Below are positions 18,401-27,121 of a stretch of DNA of 64,000 nt, one piece after another. Origin of the DNA: Thermoflavifilum thermophilum. Its GTDB lineage: Bacteria > Bacteroidota > Bacteroidia > Chitinophagales > Chitinophagaceae. Position 1 is the stretch's first letter, and the number at the start of each line of letters is the position of its first letter. The notes beneath the pieces were generated by a model, which was not told the origin of the DNA, made no database searches, and was given only the letters and a program-made list of their open reading frames with translations. The stretch lies in assembly GCF_900116565.1 (NCBI RefSeq), contig NZ_FPCJ01000001.1, forward strand, positions 620,001 to 684,000, in the 5' to 3' direction. The translations under genes were made by a program, and so were the position numbers.

Positions 18401-19660
18401 TTATGCTACTTTCAAGCGTGAAGCAGCATCTGCATTTAGCTTCTGACGGGCATATTCCAGGGTAAGATGAAACTCTTTCTGGTTGGTAGAAGGCAATTCA
18501 AACATGGCATCCGTCATGATAATCTCGCAAATAGAACGCAATCCACGCGCGCCCAGCCTGAATTCCAATGCCTTGTCCACAATAAAATCGAGCACTTCAT
18601 CATCCACATGCAATTCAATGCCTTCCAATGCAAATAATTTTTGATACTGTTTGATCAAAGCATTTTTGGGTTCGGTGAGAATAGCGCGTAAAGCTTTCCG
18701 GTCGAGTGTATTGAGATAAGTGATGACCGGCAGACGGCCAATCAGTTCGGGAATGAGCCCAAATGCACGCAAATCCTGCGCATTTACATGTCGCAAAATC
18801 TGATCCCGTTCAAACCTGTTTTCGTGCTCGGTTTTGAAACCTATGGTATGAGTCTGGATACGGCGGGCGATAATTTTATCTATTCCTTCAAAAGCACCTC
18901 CACAGATGAACAGAATATTTTGGGTATTCACCTTGATCATTTTTTGTTCGGGATGCTTACGACCTCCCTGCGGCGGTACCAGCACTTCGGTACCTTCCAG
19001 CAATTTCAGCAGCGCCTGTTGCACCCCTTCTCCGCTCACATCACGCGTAATGGAAGGATTATCACCCTTGCGTGCAATCTTATCAATCTCATCAATATAC
19101 ACGATGCCTTTTTCAGCTGCTGATACATCATAATCACATACCTGCAGCAACCGGGTGAGAATGCTTTCCACATCTTCGCCCACATAGCCGGCTTCGGTAA
19201 ATACCGTGGCATCTACAATGGTAAAAGGTACACGCAAAAGCCTGGCAATGGAACGAGCCAGCAATGTTTTTCCGGTACCGGTTTCACCCACCATGATGAT
19301 GTTTGATTTTTCAATCTCCACATCTTCCTGGCGGGATTGATATTTCAAACGTTTATAATGATTATACACAGCCACAGCCAATACTTTCTTAGCTTCGTCC
19401 TGGCCTATGACATATTCATCGAGGAATTTTTTGATCTCAACGGGCTTGGCAATCTTCAGGGAAAAGGGCTGGGAAGGGCGGGAGCCTGTACCAAACTCTT
19501 CGGCTATCAGCTCCTGCGCCTGTGCTACACAAATATCACAGATATTGGCTTTTTCAGAGGAAATCAGAATGCGCACTTCATCCTGCGAACGTCCGCAAAA
19601 CGAACAACGCGGGCGATTTCTCGAACCTTGCGTATGATGATTACCATCCTGCTCTTTCAT
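18401..19660 (-). CDS. clpX: ATP-dependent Clp protease ATP-binding subunit ClpX
   Basis: 419 residues from the ATG at 19660; an in-frame TTG at 19669 overlaps the clpP stop and is less likely. AAA+ unfoldase that feeds substrates to ClpP. Seen: N-terminal zinc-binding domain with Cys19, Cys22, Cys41 and Cys44; Walker A GETGTGKT at 125-132; Walker [10 protein letters not shown]; the pore-loop GYVGEDVES; sensor-2 region LGARGLRS; and the ClpP-docking IGF tripeptide in [12 protein letters not shown]. Full length and apparently functional. It is 5 bases after the second clpP gene and is the last gene of the tig-clpP-clpP-clpX run. Confidence 0.97.
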   Translation of the reverse strand: MKEQDGNHHTQGSRNRPRCSFCGRSQDEVRILISSEKANICDICVAQAQELIAEEFGTGSRPSQPFSLKIAKPVEIKKFLDEYVIGQDEAKKVLAVAVYNHYKRLKYQSRQEDVEIEKSNIIMVGETGTGKTLLARSIARLLRVPFTIVDATVFTEAGYVGEDVESILTRLLQVCDYDVSAAEKGIVYIDEIDKIARKGDNPSITRDVSGEGVQQALLKLLEGTEVLVPPQGGRKHPEQKMIKVNTQNILFICGGAFEGIDKIIARRIQTHTIGFKTEHENRFERDQILRHVNAQDLRAFGLIPELIGRLPVITYLNTLDRKALRAILTEPKNALIKQYQKLFALEGIELHVDDEVLDFIVDKALEFRLGARGLRSICEIIMTDAMFELPSTNQKEFHLTLEYARQKLNADAASRLKVA

Positions 19661-19665
19661 ACTGC

Positions 19666-20298
19666 TCAAAGTTTTTCAATAACCTTATCCACAATACCGT
19701 ACTCAACAGCCTCCTGCGCATCCATCCAATAGTCCCGGTCAAAATCCTTCAGAATTTTTTCAATAGGTTGTCCGCAGTTTTCAGCGAGGATACGGGCACC
19801 TAATTCCTTGGTTTTGCGGATCTGCCGGGCCTGAATTTCCAGATCGGCCGATGTGCCCTGATAGCCGCCAATGCTGGGCTGATGGATCATCACTTCTCCA
19901 TGCGGAAAAATAAAGCGCCTGCCTTTTTTACCGGCTGAAAGGATGATGGAGCCCATGGAAGCCGCCAGGCCCATGCACACGGTAGCTACAGGCGAACTAA
20001 TGAGTTGCATGGTGTCGTGAATTACCATACCCGATGATACGATGCCGCCCGGGCTGTTGATGAATAAGGTAATTTCCTTGCCTGGTGCCTTGGCTTCCAG
20101 GTATAACAGGCGATTCACTACTTCCCGGGCTGAATGATCATCTACCACGCCCCACAGAAACACGCGTCGTTGCTCCAAAAACGTTTTATCAAATTCCCGG
20201 CTGCTGATAAGTTCTTCCAGTTTGGGAGGTGCTTCTGTATCAGGTTCCTGCTGAAAAGCAAGCAATTGCATGTATGAGGATGGATGTATATTGGCCAT
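19666..20298 (-). CDS. clpP: ATP-dependent Clp protease proteolytic subunit (second paralogue)
   Basis: 210 residues. The ClpP serine protease triad is complete: Ser114 in LAASMGS, His139 in MIHQP, Asp189 in [14 protein letters not shown]. The N-terminal segment of about 40 residues before the first core strand is longer than in E. coli and acidic ([15 protein letters not shown]), perhaps a propeptide or altered axial loop. The sequence differs clearly from the clpP just upstream (for example [16 protein letters not shown] against GKRTALKHSRILIHQP), so the two are old paralogues rather than a recent duplication. It lies 12 bases after the first clpP and 5 bases before clpX. It may form homo- or hetero-tetradecamers. 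Confidence 0.93.
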   Translation of the reverse strand: MANIHPSSYMQLLAFQQEPDTEAPPKLEELISSREFDKTFLEQRRVFLWGVVDDHSAREVVNRLLYLEAKAPGKEITLFINSPGGIVSSGMVIHDTMQLISSPVATVCMGLAASMGSIILSAGKKGRRFIFPHGEVMIHQPSIGGYQGTSADLEIQARQIRKTKELGARILAENCGQPIEKILKDFDRDYWMDAQEAVEYGIVDKVIEKL

Positions 20299-20310
20299 GT
20301 GTATTAAGGT

Positions 20311-21054
20311 TTAGGATTTGTTCTTTTTATCCTGTGTTTCCTGTCCGTTTGATTTCGAATTGGAAGAAATTTCAGTTGGTTTTTTGCGCGGATGTGTTTG
20401 CAATACTTCATCTATCAGCCCGTAGGCAACCGCTTCTTCGGCCGACATCCAGAAATCTCGGTCGCCATCACGTTCAATCTTTTCTACACTTTGTCCCGAA
20501 TGATAGGCGATGATTTCATACAGTTCCCGTTTCACTCTGGAAATTTCGCGTGCCGTAATTTCCACATCCGATGCCTGCCCGGAAATACCGCCACTGGGCT
20601 GATGAATCAGAATACGTGAATGTTTAAGCGCCGTACGTTTGCCCTTTACCCCCGCACACATCAGCACGGCCGCCATAGATGCTGCTATGCCGGTGCAGAT
20701 AGTAGCCACATCGGGCTGAATCACCTGCATGGTATCATAAATGCCCAAACCGGCATAGGCACTACCGCCAGGACTGTTGATATACATCTGAATATCGCGG
20801 CCCCTGTCAGTAGATTCCAGGAAAAGCAGCTGTGCTGTGACAATATTGGCTACATAATCGTCAATAGGCTCACCTAAAAATATGATCCGATCCATCATCA
20901 ACCGGGAAAATACGTCCATGGAAGCCACATTCAATGGCCGCTCTTCAATGATGTAAGGCGTAAGCGCTTTTATGGTATGCCTGGTGTACTGATCCAATGC
21001 CAGGCTGTTGATACGCCGGTGATGCACCGCGTATCTGCGAAATTCATCATGCAT
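20311..21054 (-). CDS. clpP: ATP-dependent Clp protease proteolytic subunit (first paralogue)
   Basis: 247 residues from the ATG at 21054. Earlier in-frame starts at 21066, 21072 and beyond would lie deeper inside tig; the sequence MHDEFRRYAVHH matches the usual start of Bacteroidota ClpP, so 21054 is preferred, giving an 8-base overlap with tig. Ser126 in GIAASMAAV, His151 in LIHQP and Asp200 in RDFWMSAEEAV make a complete triad. The residue two after the catalytic serine is Ala128 where ClpP normally has Gly. The core contains INSPGGSAYAG and the handle-helix TAREISRVKREL. A Lys/Ser/Asn-rich tail of about 28 residues extends past the usual C-terminus. Confidence 0.93.
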   Translation of the reverse strand: MHDEFRRYAVHHRRINSLALDQYTRHTIKALTPYIIEERPLNVASMDVFSRLMMDRIIFLGEPIDDYVANIVTAQLLFLESTDRGRDIQMYINSPGGSAYAGLGIYDTMQVIQPDVATICTGIAASMAAVLMCAGVKGKRTALKHSRILIHQPSGGISGQASDVEITAREISRVKRELYEIIAYHSGQSVEKIERDGDRDFWMSAEEAVAYGLIDEVLQTHPRKKPTEISSNSKSNGQETQDKKNKS

Positions 21055-22459
21055 GTTCGTGCTCATGTTCATGGCTGTGTTGATGGGTATGATGAGAAGA
21101 TGTTTTTTCCAGCATTGCCTTGAATTCATCCAGGCTAACAGGAACTTCCTTTACGGTTATCTGCTGAAGAGCCCAGTCAAGCAATTTCTGGTTTTTTGCT
21201 TCCGTTGCATATTTATCGAATGTCTTTTCGTTTTGCAAAAGCTGCAGGGTAAAACGATTGATATATTCCGGGGTATGTTTCTGGCTATATACATCAAAAT
21301 ACTGAATAAAATCAGCTTTTGCTTTCTGCAAGATATCTTCCTGCGTAAGTTCCAGGCCCGACTGCTGCTCCAGCTTCTGCGCAATCAGCGTCCACCTGAG
21401 CTGATGCAGAAAAGCATGTAGGGTCTGGTCATCTACCGATTCGGCCGGCTGGGATTGATTGCGGGCAATCAAATGACGCAGAAATGCTTCAGGCAGGGGG
21501 ATCTCCGTTTCATGAATCAGCTTTTCCATCCATTCATTCCGCAATCTTTCCCGGGCAATTTCCTGATAGTAATATTCTACTTCTTCCCGCACGCGCTGGC
21601 GGAATTGCTCAGCTGTCTGGATATTTTCTTCCGGGAATACGCGGTTGAAGAATTCGGGCTCCAGTGCTGGTTTTTTGAGCCGTCCGATCTCTTCGATGGT
21701 GATACGGAAACGGGTTGATGCCGCCGACGGATCATTTTTATCCAGTCCCAAGCGATTCATCATGTAGGACAGGCTATCACCGGAGAATATTTCATGGAGC
21801 GCAGCAGTTACGGATTCTTTTTCCTGCTTGCCAGCCCAAGCAGCTCTGTGTGCTTGATCAATTTCCCTGAATAAAAAGCTCAGCTGTTGTTTGCGCCCAT
21901 CCGGCATCACTTCACCCTCATCGTCCACCTGCTCAAAACTGGCCTGTACAAAATCATCTTCCTGTTCAAATTTCTCAATTTTCTCGCGAGTAGCGTACCG
22001 GCGGAGCAAGTATTCCATTTCATCATCCACCATCTGATCCGTTACCTGCACCACGTATTGCTGCAATTCGGTTGTGGGTTGCAGCAGCTTAAGCTCAAAT
22101 TGCGGTCTGAGGCCAATTTCAAATGCAAAAGCATAGTTGCCGGGCGCATTCAGATCCAGCTGGGGAGCCTCATTTTCCAACCATAAAGGCTGGGAAAAAA
22201 TATCCAGCTTTTCTTCTTCCAGGTAGCGATTCAGCTGTTGTTCGGCCGTACGAATCACCTCTTCCGTAAAAAGAGCCTGCCCATACATTTTTCGAATCAG
22301 GCTGGCCGGTACCATGCCCTTTCTGAAGCCCGGAATCTGGGCTTTTTTCCGGTACTCTTTCAGTGTCTTTTCGAAAGCCGGCATATAATCCTGCTCTTCA
22401 ACCTGCACGACGATTTTTTCATGCAGAGGGGCCAGTGTTTCACGTTGAATGGTTGCCAT
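21047..22459 (-). CDS. tig: Trigger factor
   Basis: 470 residues. Ribosome-associated chaperone; the N-terminal ribosome-docking signature GFRKGMVP is at about residues 44-51, and the whole N-domain (residues 1-115) and helical C-terminal cradle are recognisable, while the central FKBP-like PPIase domain is divergent, as in other Bacteroidota. The C-terminus ends in a histidine-rich tail with 8 His in the last 15 residues, alternating with Glu, which could bind metal ions. The start codon of the first clpP is embedded in this tail (8-base overlap), so translation is probably coupled. It is the first gene of the tig-clpP-clpP-clpX unit; tRNA-Leu lies upstream. Confidence 0.94.
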   Translation of the reverse strand: MATIQRETLAPLHEKIVVQVEEQDYMPAFEKTLKEYRKKAQIPGFRKGMVPASLIRKMYGQALFTEEVIRTAEQQLNRYLEEEKLDIFSQPLWLENEAPQLDLNAPGNYAFAFEIGLRPQFELKLLQPTTELQQYVVQVTDQMVDDEMEYLLRRYATREKIEKFEQEDDFVQASFEQVDDEGEVMPDGRKQQLSFLFREIDQAHRAAWAGKQEKESVTAALHEIFSGDSLSYMMNRLGLDKNDPSAASTRFRITIEEIGRLKKPALEPEFFNRVFPEENIQTAEQFRQRVREEVEYYYQEIARERLRNEWMEKLIHETEIPLPEAFLRHLIARNQSQPAESVDDQTLHAFLHQLRWTLIAQKLEQQSGLELTQEDILQKAKADFIQYFDVYSQKHTPEYINRFTLQLLQNEKTFDKYATEAKNQKLLDWALQQITVKEVPVSLDEFKAMLEKTSSHHTHQHSHEHEHEHA

Positions 22460-22560
22460 AAAGTTTTAAAAATACAGTTTATAAACAAGAATGATTCCTG
22501 CATGTGAGTTGCTGCCGCAACGTCAGCATCTCCGGTAAATTTGGCGGTCTGCGGTTGACG

Positions 22561-22642
22561 TGCGGACGGGGGGATTCGAACCCCCACGCCTTTCGGCTCC
22601 AGATCCTAAGTCTGGTGTGTCTGCCAGTTCCACCACGTCCGC
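22561..22642 (-). tRNA. tRNA-Leu (anticodon UAG)
   Basis: On the minus strand an 82-base cloverleaf folds with a 7-bp acceptor stem (GCGGACG with CGTCCGC) and A as discriminator. The anticodon arm is CAGA-CTTAGGA-TCTG, giving anticodon TAG, which reads CUA and related Leu codons. The T arm GGGGG-TTCGAAT-CCCCC is perfect. A short variable arm (GAGCCGAAAGGC) is consistent with a class II tRNA. The 3' CCA is not encoded. Confidence 0.97.
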
Positions 22643-22734
22643 GCTTTTTCACCTCCGGAGCTGGCAAAGGTATTGCATTTTGGGGAGAATGGAAAAGCTG
22701 TGGGTGGGACGGTGAATAGCAGCCGAAAGCTTCG

Positions 22735-22742
22735 TAAATTTG
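22735..22742 (+). promoter_or_regulatory. Minus-7 promoter element immediately before rel
   Basis: TAAATTTG matches TAnnTTTG exactly and ends only 4 bases before the first ATG (22747). If used, transcription would start at or just inside the first codons, giving a leaderless or nearly leaderless mRNA; further in-frame ATGs follow at 22753, 22756 and 22759. Confidence 0.45.
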
Positions 22743-22746
22743 AGAT

Positions 22747-24990
22747 ATGGACATGATGATGACCAAAAGGCCTTATGTGCCGGACGAGGAGAAGGAGAAA
22801 AAAGAAATTGTCCGCCAATACCGCGCCCTGCTAAGGGCTTTGAAAACAAAGTTAAAAAAGGGCGATAAGGAACTGGTGCGGAGAGCCTTTGAGATGGCAG
22901 CCGAAGCCCATCGCGATATGCGCCGCAAATCGGGTGAACCCTATATCCTGCATCCCCTTGCCGTGGCGCTCATTACCGTGGAGGAGATCGGACTGGGCGT
23001 GACGTCTGCTATCTGCGCATTGCTTCACGATACGGTTGAAGATACTGAAATCACCCTGCAGGATATCGAACGAGAATTTGGCAGCCAATGCGCACGTATC
23101 ATCGATGGGCTCACCAAATTGAGCAATATTGAGGAATCAGGCAATACCACCAAACAAGCCGAAAACTTTCGCAAAATTCTGCTCACCCTGGCTGAGGATC
23201 CCCGCGTGATTCTCATTAAACTGGCCGACCGGCTGCATAACATGCGGACACTCGACAGCATGAGTCGGGAAAAGCAATTAAAAATCGCCTCCGAAACCAC
23301 ATTCATCTATGCTCCACTGGCCCACCGACTGGGTTTGTACAACATCAAGCTGGAAATGGAAGACCTGGCCATGAAGTACACCGAGCCGGAGGCTTATTTT
23401 TCTATTGCTCAAAAACTCCAGGAAACCCGCCGCGAACGTACCCGTTATATCAACGAATTTATCAAACCCATCCGGGAGAAACTGCAACAGGAAGGATTCG
23501 ATTTTGAAATCTTTGGTCGGCCCAAAACCATCCACTCCATCTGGCAAAAGATGCGCAAAAAAAACGTGTCTTTTGAGGAAGTGTATGATCTGTTTGCCAT
23601 CCGCATTATCCTGAATTCACCACCGGAACGGGAAAAAGCTGACTGCTGGCGGGTATATTCCATCATCACCGATTTTTACATGCCCAATACCGAACGGCTG
23701 CGCGACTGGATCAGCAATCCTAAATCCAACGGCTATGAAGCCCTGCATATCACCGTGATGGGGCCGGGTGGCCGCTGGGTGGAAGTGCAGATCCGCTCCC
23801 GTCGCATGAATGAAATCGCAGAAAAAGGACTCGCCGCTCACTGGAAATACAAGGAAGGAACCTCTTCCGAAAGCCGCTTCGATGAATGGCTGCGGCAAAT
23901 CCGCGAGCTGCTGAACCAAACGAATAGCAATACACTCGACTTCCTGCAGGATTTCAAGCTGAACCTGTTCTCCGAAGAAATTTATGTCTATACCCCCAAG
24001 GGGGATGTGAAGGTGCTACCCGCAGGCGCCACAGCTCTGGATTTTGCCTACACCATCCACACCGATATCGGGAACCGATGTATTGGTGCCAAAGTGAACT
24101 ACAAACTGGTGCCCATCAGCCATAAGCTGCGCAGCGGCGATCAGGTGGAAATTATCACCTCTCAGAAACAAAAGCCTACCGAAGACTGGCTGAACTTTGT
24201 GGTTACGGCAAAAGCCAAATCGGCCATCAAGGACGCCCTTAAGGAAGAAAAACGCAAGGTGGCCATGGATGGAAAGGCTATGCTGGAAAAAAAGCTGGCC
24301 GCCATGGGTGTTCCTGCCTCCCAGGAAAACCTCAACGAATTGATGCAGTATTTCCACCAGACGGCTTTGCTGGATTTCTATTACCAGATCGCTATCAAAG
24401 CCATTGACCTGAAAGAACTGAAACATTTTACGGTAAATGGCGAGCGCCTGGAATTGCCCAGACCGCCCGCTCCTGAAATCCAGGAAAAGGAATCGCACGG
24501 CGATATTTCCAAACATCTGCCCCGGAAAAATGAAGCCGAGCTGATCATCTTCGGTGAAAGCTCCGATAAAATCGCTTACAAACTGGCCAACTGCTGCAAA
24601 CCCATTCCGGGTGATGACGTGTTTGGGATTATCACTGCTACAGAGGGCTTAAAAATACACCGCACTAACTGTCCCAATGCCCCACAATTGCTGGCCAATT
24701 ACGCCCATCGCATCGTCAAAACCAAATGGGCAAAGAACAAAGAGATTTCTTTCCTCACCGGCCTGCGCATTGTGGGTATGGACGATGTGGGTGTCATCCA
24801 TAAAATCACCAACGTGATTTCCGGTGAAATGAAAATCAATATTTCGGCTCTCACCATTGAATCGCAGGGCGGAGTTTTCGAAGGCATCATCAAAGTGTTT
24901 GTACACGACAAAGAGGAGCTGGACGAGTTGGTGGAGCGACTCAAAAAACTCGACGGAATTGAATCCGTCACACGCCTGGAGACACCCTGA
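22747..24990 (+). CDS. rel: Bifunctional (p)ppGpp synthetase/hydrolase, RelA/SpoT family
   Basis: 747 residues. Controls the stringent-response alarmone. Domains in order: HD hydrolase domain at about residues 45-200 with HD at 94-95 (ALLHDTVEDT) and the second signature LADRLHNMRT; the synthetase domain at about 240-370 with DLFAIRIIL, WRVYSIITDFY and GYEALH; the TGS domain at about 405-470 (VYTPKGDVKVLPAGATALDFAY); a Cys-containing helical/CC region around NCCKPIPGD; and a C-terminal ACT domain at about 670-745. Both catalytic centres look intact, so synthesis and hydrolysis are expected. Several Met codons near the start make the exact start uncertain. It is followed 67 bases later by purA, which has its own promoter. 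Confidence 0.96.
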   Translation: MDMMMTKRPYVPDEEKEKKEIVRQYRALLRALKTKLKKGDKELVRRAFEMAAEAHRDMRRKSGEPYILHPLAVALITVEEIGLGVTSAICALLHDTVEDTEITLQDIEREFGSQCARIIDGLTKLSNIEESGNTTKQAENFRKILLTLAEDPRVILIKLADRLHNMRTLDSMSREKQLKIASETTFIYAPLAHRLGLYNIKLEMEDLAMKYTEPEAYFSIAQKLQETRRERTRYINEFIKPIREKLQQEGFDFEIFGRPKTIHSIWQKMRKKNVSFEEVYDLFAIRIILNSPPEREKADCWRVYSIITDFYMPNTERLRDWISNPKSNGYEALHITVMGPGGRWVEVQIRSRRMNEIAEKGLAAHWKYKEGTSSESRFDEWLRQIRELLNQTNSNTLDFLQDFKLNLFSEEIYVYTPKGDVKVLPAGATALDFAYTIHTDIGNRCIGAKVNYKLVPISHKLRSGDQVEIITSQKQKPTEDWLNFVVTAKAKSAIKDALKEEKRKVAMDGKAMLEKKLAAMGVPASQENLNELMQYFHQTALLDFYYQIAIKAIDLKELKHFTVNGERLELPRPPAPEIQEKESHGDISKHLPRKNEAELIIFGESSDKIAYKLANCCKPIPGDDVFGIITATEGLKIHRTNCPNAPQLLANYAHRIVKTKWAKNKEISFLTGLRIVGMDDVGVIHKITNVISGEMKINISALTIESQGGVFEGIIKVFVHDKEELDELVERLKKLDGIESVTRLETP

Positions 24991-24999
24991 TGATTTTCT

Positions 25000-25031
25000 T
25001 TTGTATGCCTGAAAAGCAACTCCTATTTTTG
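25000..25031 (+). promoter_or_regulatory. Complete Bacteroidota-type promoter for purA
   Basis: A TTTG minus-33 element at 25000-25003 is followed by exactly 20 bases and then TATTTTTG (25024-25031), matching the TTTG-N19-21-TAnnTTTG consensus. It begins 10 bases after the rel stop, and the ATG of purA is 26 bases after its end. It is the best-formed promoter seen in the window. Confidence 0.7.
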
Positions 25032-25057
25032 CTCCCGCTTTTCAAAAACTTTTCCAG

Positions 25058-26338
25058 ATGGTAGATGTTATCCTGGGTTTGCAATGGGGCGATGAAGGCA
25101 AAGGCAAGATTGTTGACTATTTTGCCCATCATTATGATGTGGTAGCGCGGTTTCAAGGCGGCCCCAATGCCGGTCATACTCTTTACATCAATGGGGAAAA
25201 AATTGTGCTGCACACCATTCCCTCGGGCATCTGCCATCCGCACACCCTCAATCTGATTGGCAATGGTGTGGTGATTGACCCGGTTATCCTGAAAAACGAA
25301 ATCCAGTCTCTCGAAGCACGGGGAGTGGATGTAAAGTCGCGTCTTTTTATCTCCCAAAAAGCCCATCTCATATTGCCCACACACCGGGCACTCGATAAAG
25401 CTTCAGAACAAGCCAAGGGCAAGGCTCGCATCGGATCCACATTGCGGGGTATTGGACCTGCCTATATGGATAAAACAGGCCGCAATGGCCTGCGGGTGGG
25501 CGATGTACAACTTGCGCACTTCGACAAGGCTTACCAGGCATTGCGAAAAAAACATCTGGAACTGCTCAGCCATTATGCTTTTGAAGAAAATATCGGCGAG
25601 GAGGAAGCTGCATTTATGGATGCCATAGCTTACCTGCGTCAATTGCAAATCATCCGGGCAGAATACCGGCTGCAGGATTGGTACCAGCAAGGCAAACGCA
25701 TCCTGGCCGAAGGAGCTCAGGGAAGCATGCTCGATATTGACTTTGGTACCTATCCCTATGTAACTTCTTCCACCACCCTTGCTGCAGGTGTCTGCACGGG
25801 CCTGGGCCTTTCACCCAGGCAAATCGGAGAAGTCATTGGCGTTACCAAAGCTTATTGTACACGCGTGGGTGGCGGCCCCTTCCCAACCGAACTGCTCAAC
25901 GAAACGGGAGAACAACTGCGCCAGGCCGGACATGAATACGGTGCTACCACCGGCCGCCCCCGCCGTTGCGGATGGATTGACTTGGTGGCCCTGCGGTATA
26001 CCTGCATGCTCAACGGCGTTACCCAACTGGTCATGACCAAAACCGATGTGCTGGACCATTTCACTACTATTCAGGCAGCCATAGCTTACCGCATGAACGG
26101 ACAGGAAATCCGCGAAATGCCATTTTATCTTGATGAAACCATCACCCCTGTTTACCAGAGCTTCTCAGGATGGCAGCGTCCGGTGGCTGAAGTACAGCAA
26201 TACCATGAGCTTCCGCCTGAATTGAAAAATTACCTGAATTTTATTGAAAACTACCTGCAAATACCCATCACCAGCCTATCAAATGGGCCTGAACGAAATC
26301 AGCTCCTGAAAAGGGAAGAAAAGACTTTGAGCGACTGA
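25058..26338 (+). CDS. purA: Adenylosuccinate synthetase
   Basis: 426 residues, the usual length. Catalyses GTP-dependent condensation of IMP with aspartate in AMP synthesis. Seen: P-loop WGDEGKGKIVD with the catalytic Asp12 (the aspartate of GDEGKGK); catalytic His40 in PNAGHT; IMP-binding STLRGIGPAYMDK near residues 127-140; EGAQGSMLDIDFGTYPYVTSS; the GGGPFPTE loop; and the aspartate-binding TTGRPRRCGW region. The GTP-site motif TKTDVLD is present near residues 325-331. No abnormalities. It stands between rel and the charged protein gene; together with guaB and purQ it shows that purine synthesis genes are scattered in this genome. Confidence 0.97.
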   Translation: MVDVILGLQWGDEGKGKIVDYFAHHYDVVARFQGGPNAGHTLYINGEKIVLHTIPSGICHPHTLNLIGNGVVIDPVILKNEIQSLEARGVDVKSRLFISQKAHLILPTHRALDKASEQAKGKARIGSTLRGIGPAYMDKTGRNGLRVGDVQLAHFDKAYQALRKKHLELLSHYAFEENIGEEEAAFMDAIAYLRQLQIIRAEYRLQDWYQQGKRILAEGAQGSMLDIDFGTYPYVTSSTTLAAGVCTGLGLSPRQIGEVIGVTKAYCTRVGGGPFPTELLNETGEQLRQAGHEYGATTGRPRRCGWIDLVALRYTCMLNGVTQLVMTKTDVLDHFTTIQAAIAYRMNGQEIREMPFYLDETITPVYQSFSGWQRPVAEVQQYHELPPELKNYLNFIENYLQIPITSLSNGPERNQLLKREEKTLSD

Positions 26339-26592
26339 AATTTTTGAAAAAAAATTTGGTCGTTTAAAAAACAAGTCAAAACTTTACAAATGAATGCCCG
26401 ATATCCTGATTGCGCTTTACTTTCAACATATATGGCATAAAAGAAATTCCCATAATTTTACCCTTGAAACATCACAGGATGAAAAACCTGAACCCAGAAA
26501 CCTTATAGCATAACCATAGGATGGCAGAAATAACTGAACAACTCATATAGCAGCCTGTTATACATTAGTTATGAACCTAAAATTTCATACAC

Positions 26593-27030
26593 ATGAAAGC
26601 CAGGTCTGACAAGGAAAAGAAACAGAAATCCGAAAAGCGTCAGTCAAAGCCAAAGACCAGCACCCGGAAAGCTTCTTCCAAATCCAAACAGGAAGAGGAA
26701 GAACTGAATGAAGAAGAGGAAGATGAGGTTGTAAGCTCCCGGGGCAAGTCTGCCCGAAAGAAATCGGGCAACCCTCAGGGTAAAAAGTCCCGAAAGGCCA
26801 GCGTGGAAGAAGAGGAAGATGAATGGGATGAACGGCTTGACGACGAATGGGAAGATGTGGATGAGGATGATTATGATCCCGACTTCGAAGAGTTTGACCT
26901 ACCTCCTTCCCGTTCAAAAAAGCCAGGCCGGAGAAGCAAAGACGATGATGAATTGTATGATGAAGACTTCAAAGATCTTGGATTCTTTACCGAGCCTGGT
27001 TTTGACGAGGACGAAGAGGATGATTTTTAA
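26593..27030 (+). CDS. Highly charged, low-complexity protein of unknown function
   Basis: 145 residues, not recognised. The first roughly 33 residues and a block around 48-68 are Lys/Arg/Ser-rich; acidic blocks at about 34-46 and 70-100 and the C-terminal 20 residues are almost pure Glu/Asp. Few hydrophobic residues occur, so the protein is probably intrinsically disordered. The only aromatic clusters are EFDL and DLGFFTEPGF near the C-terminus. No signal peptide, membrane helix or Cys. This polyampholyte layout recalls nucleic-acid-binding or chaperone-like tails, but no function is proposed. It has 254 bases of AT-rich upstream sequence and is followed 91 bases later by the pabB-type gene, in the same direction. 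Confidence 0.7.
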   Translation: MKARSDKEKKQKSEKRQSKPKTSTRKASSKSKQEEEELNEEEEDEVVSSRGKSARKKSGNPQGKKSRKASVEEEEDEWDERLDDEWEDVDEDDYDPDFEEFDLPPSRSKKPGRRSKDDDELYDEDFKDLGFFTEPGFDEDEEDDF

Positions 27031-27121
27031 TCTTTAAACTTCTGCCATAGCGCGTTTATTTTATACTTTCCGTCCTCCAGATTCGTTTTCCTTTGCCACG
27101 CAGCTGCTCACCTGGAGCAGG

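Noticed and set aside
21055-21129. Longer N-terminus for the first clpP
   Set aside because: It would be coded entirely inside tig, and the conserved ClpP start aligns with the ATG at 21054.
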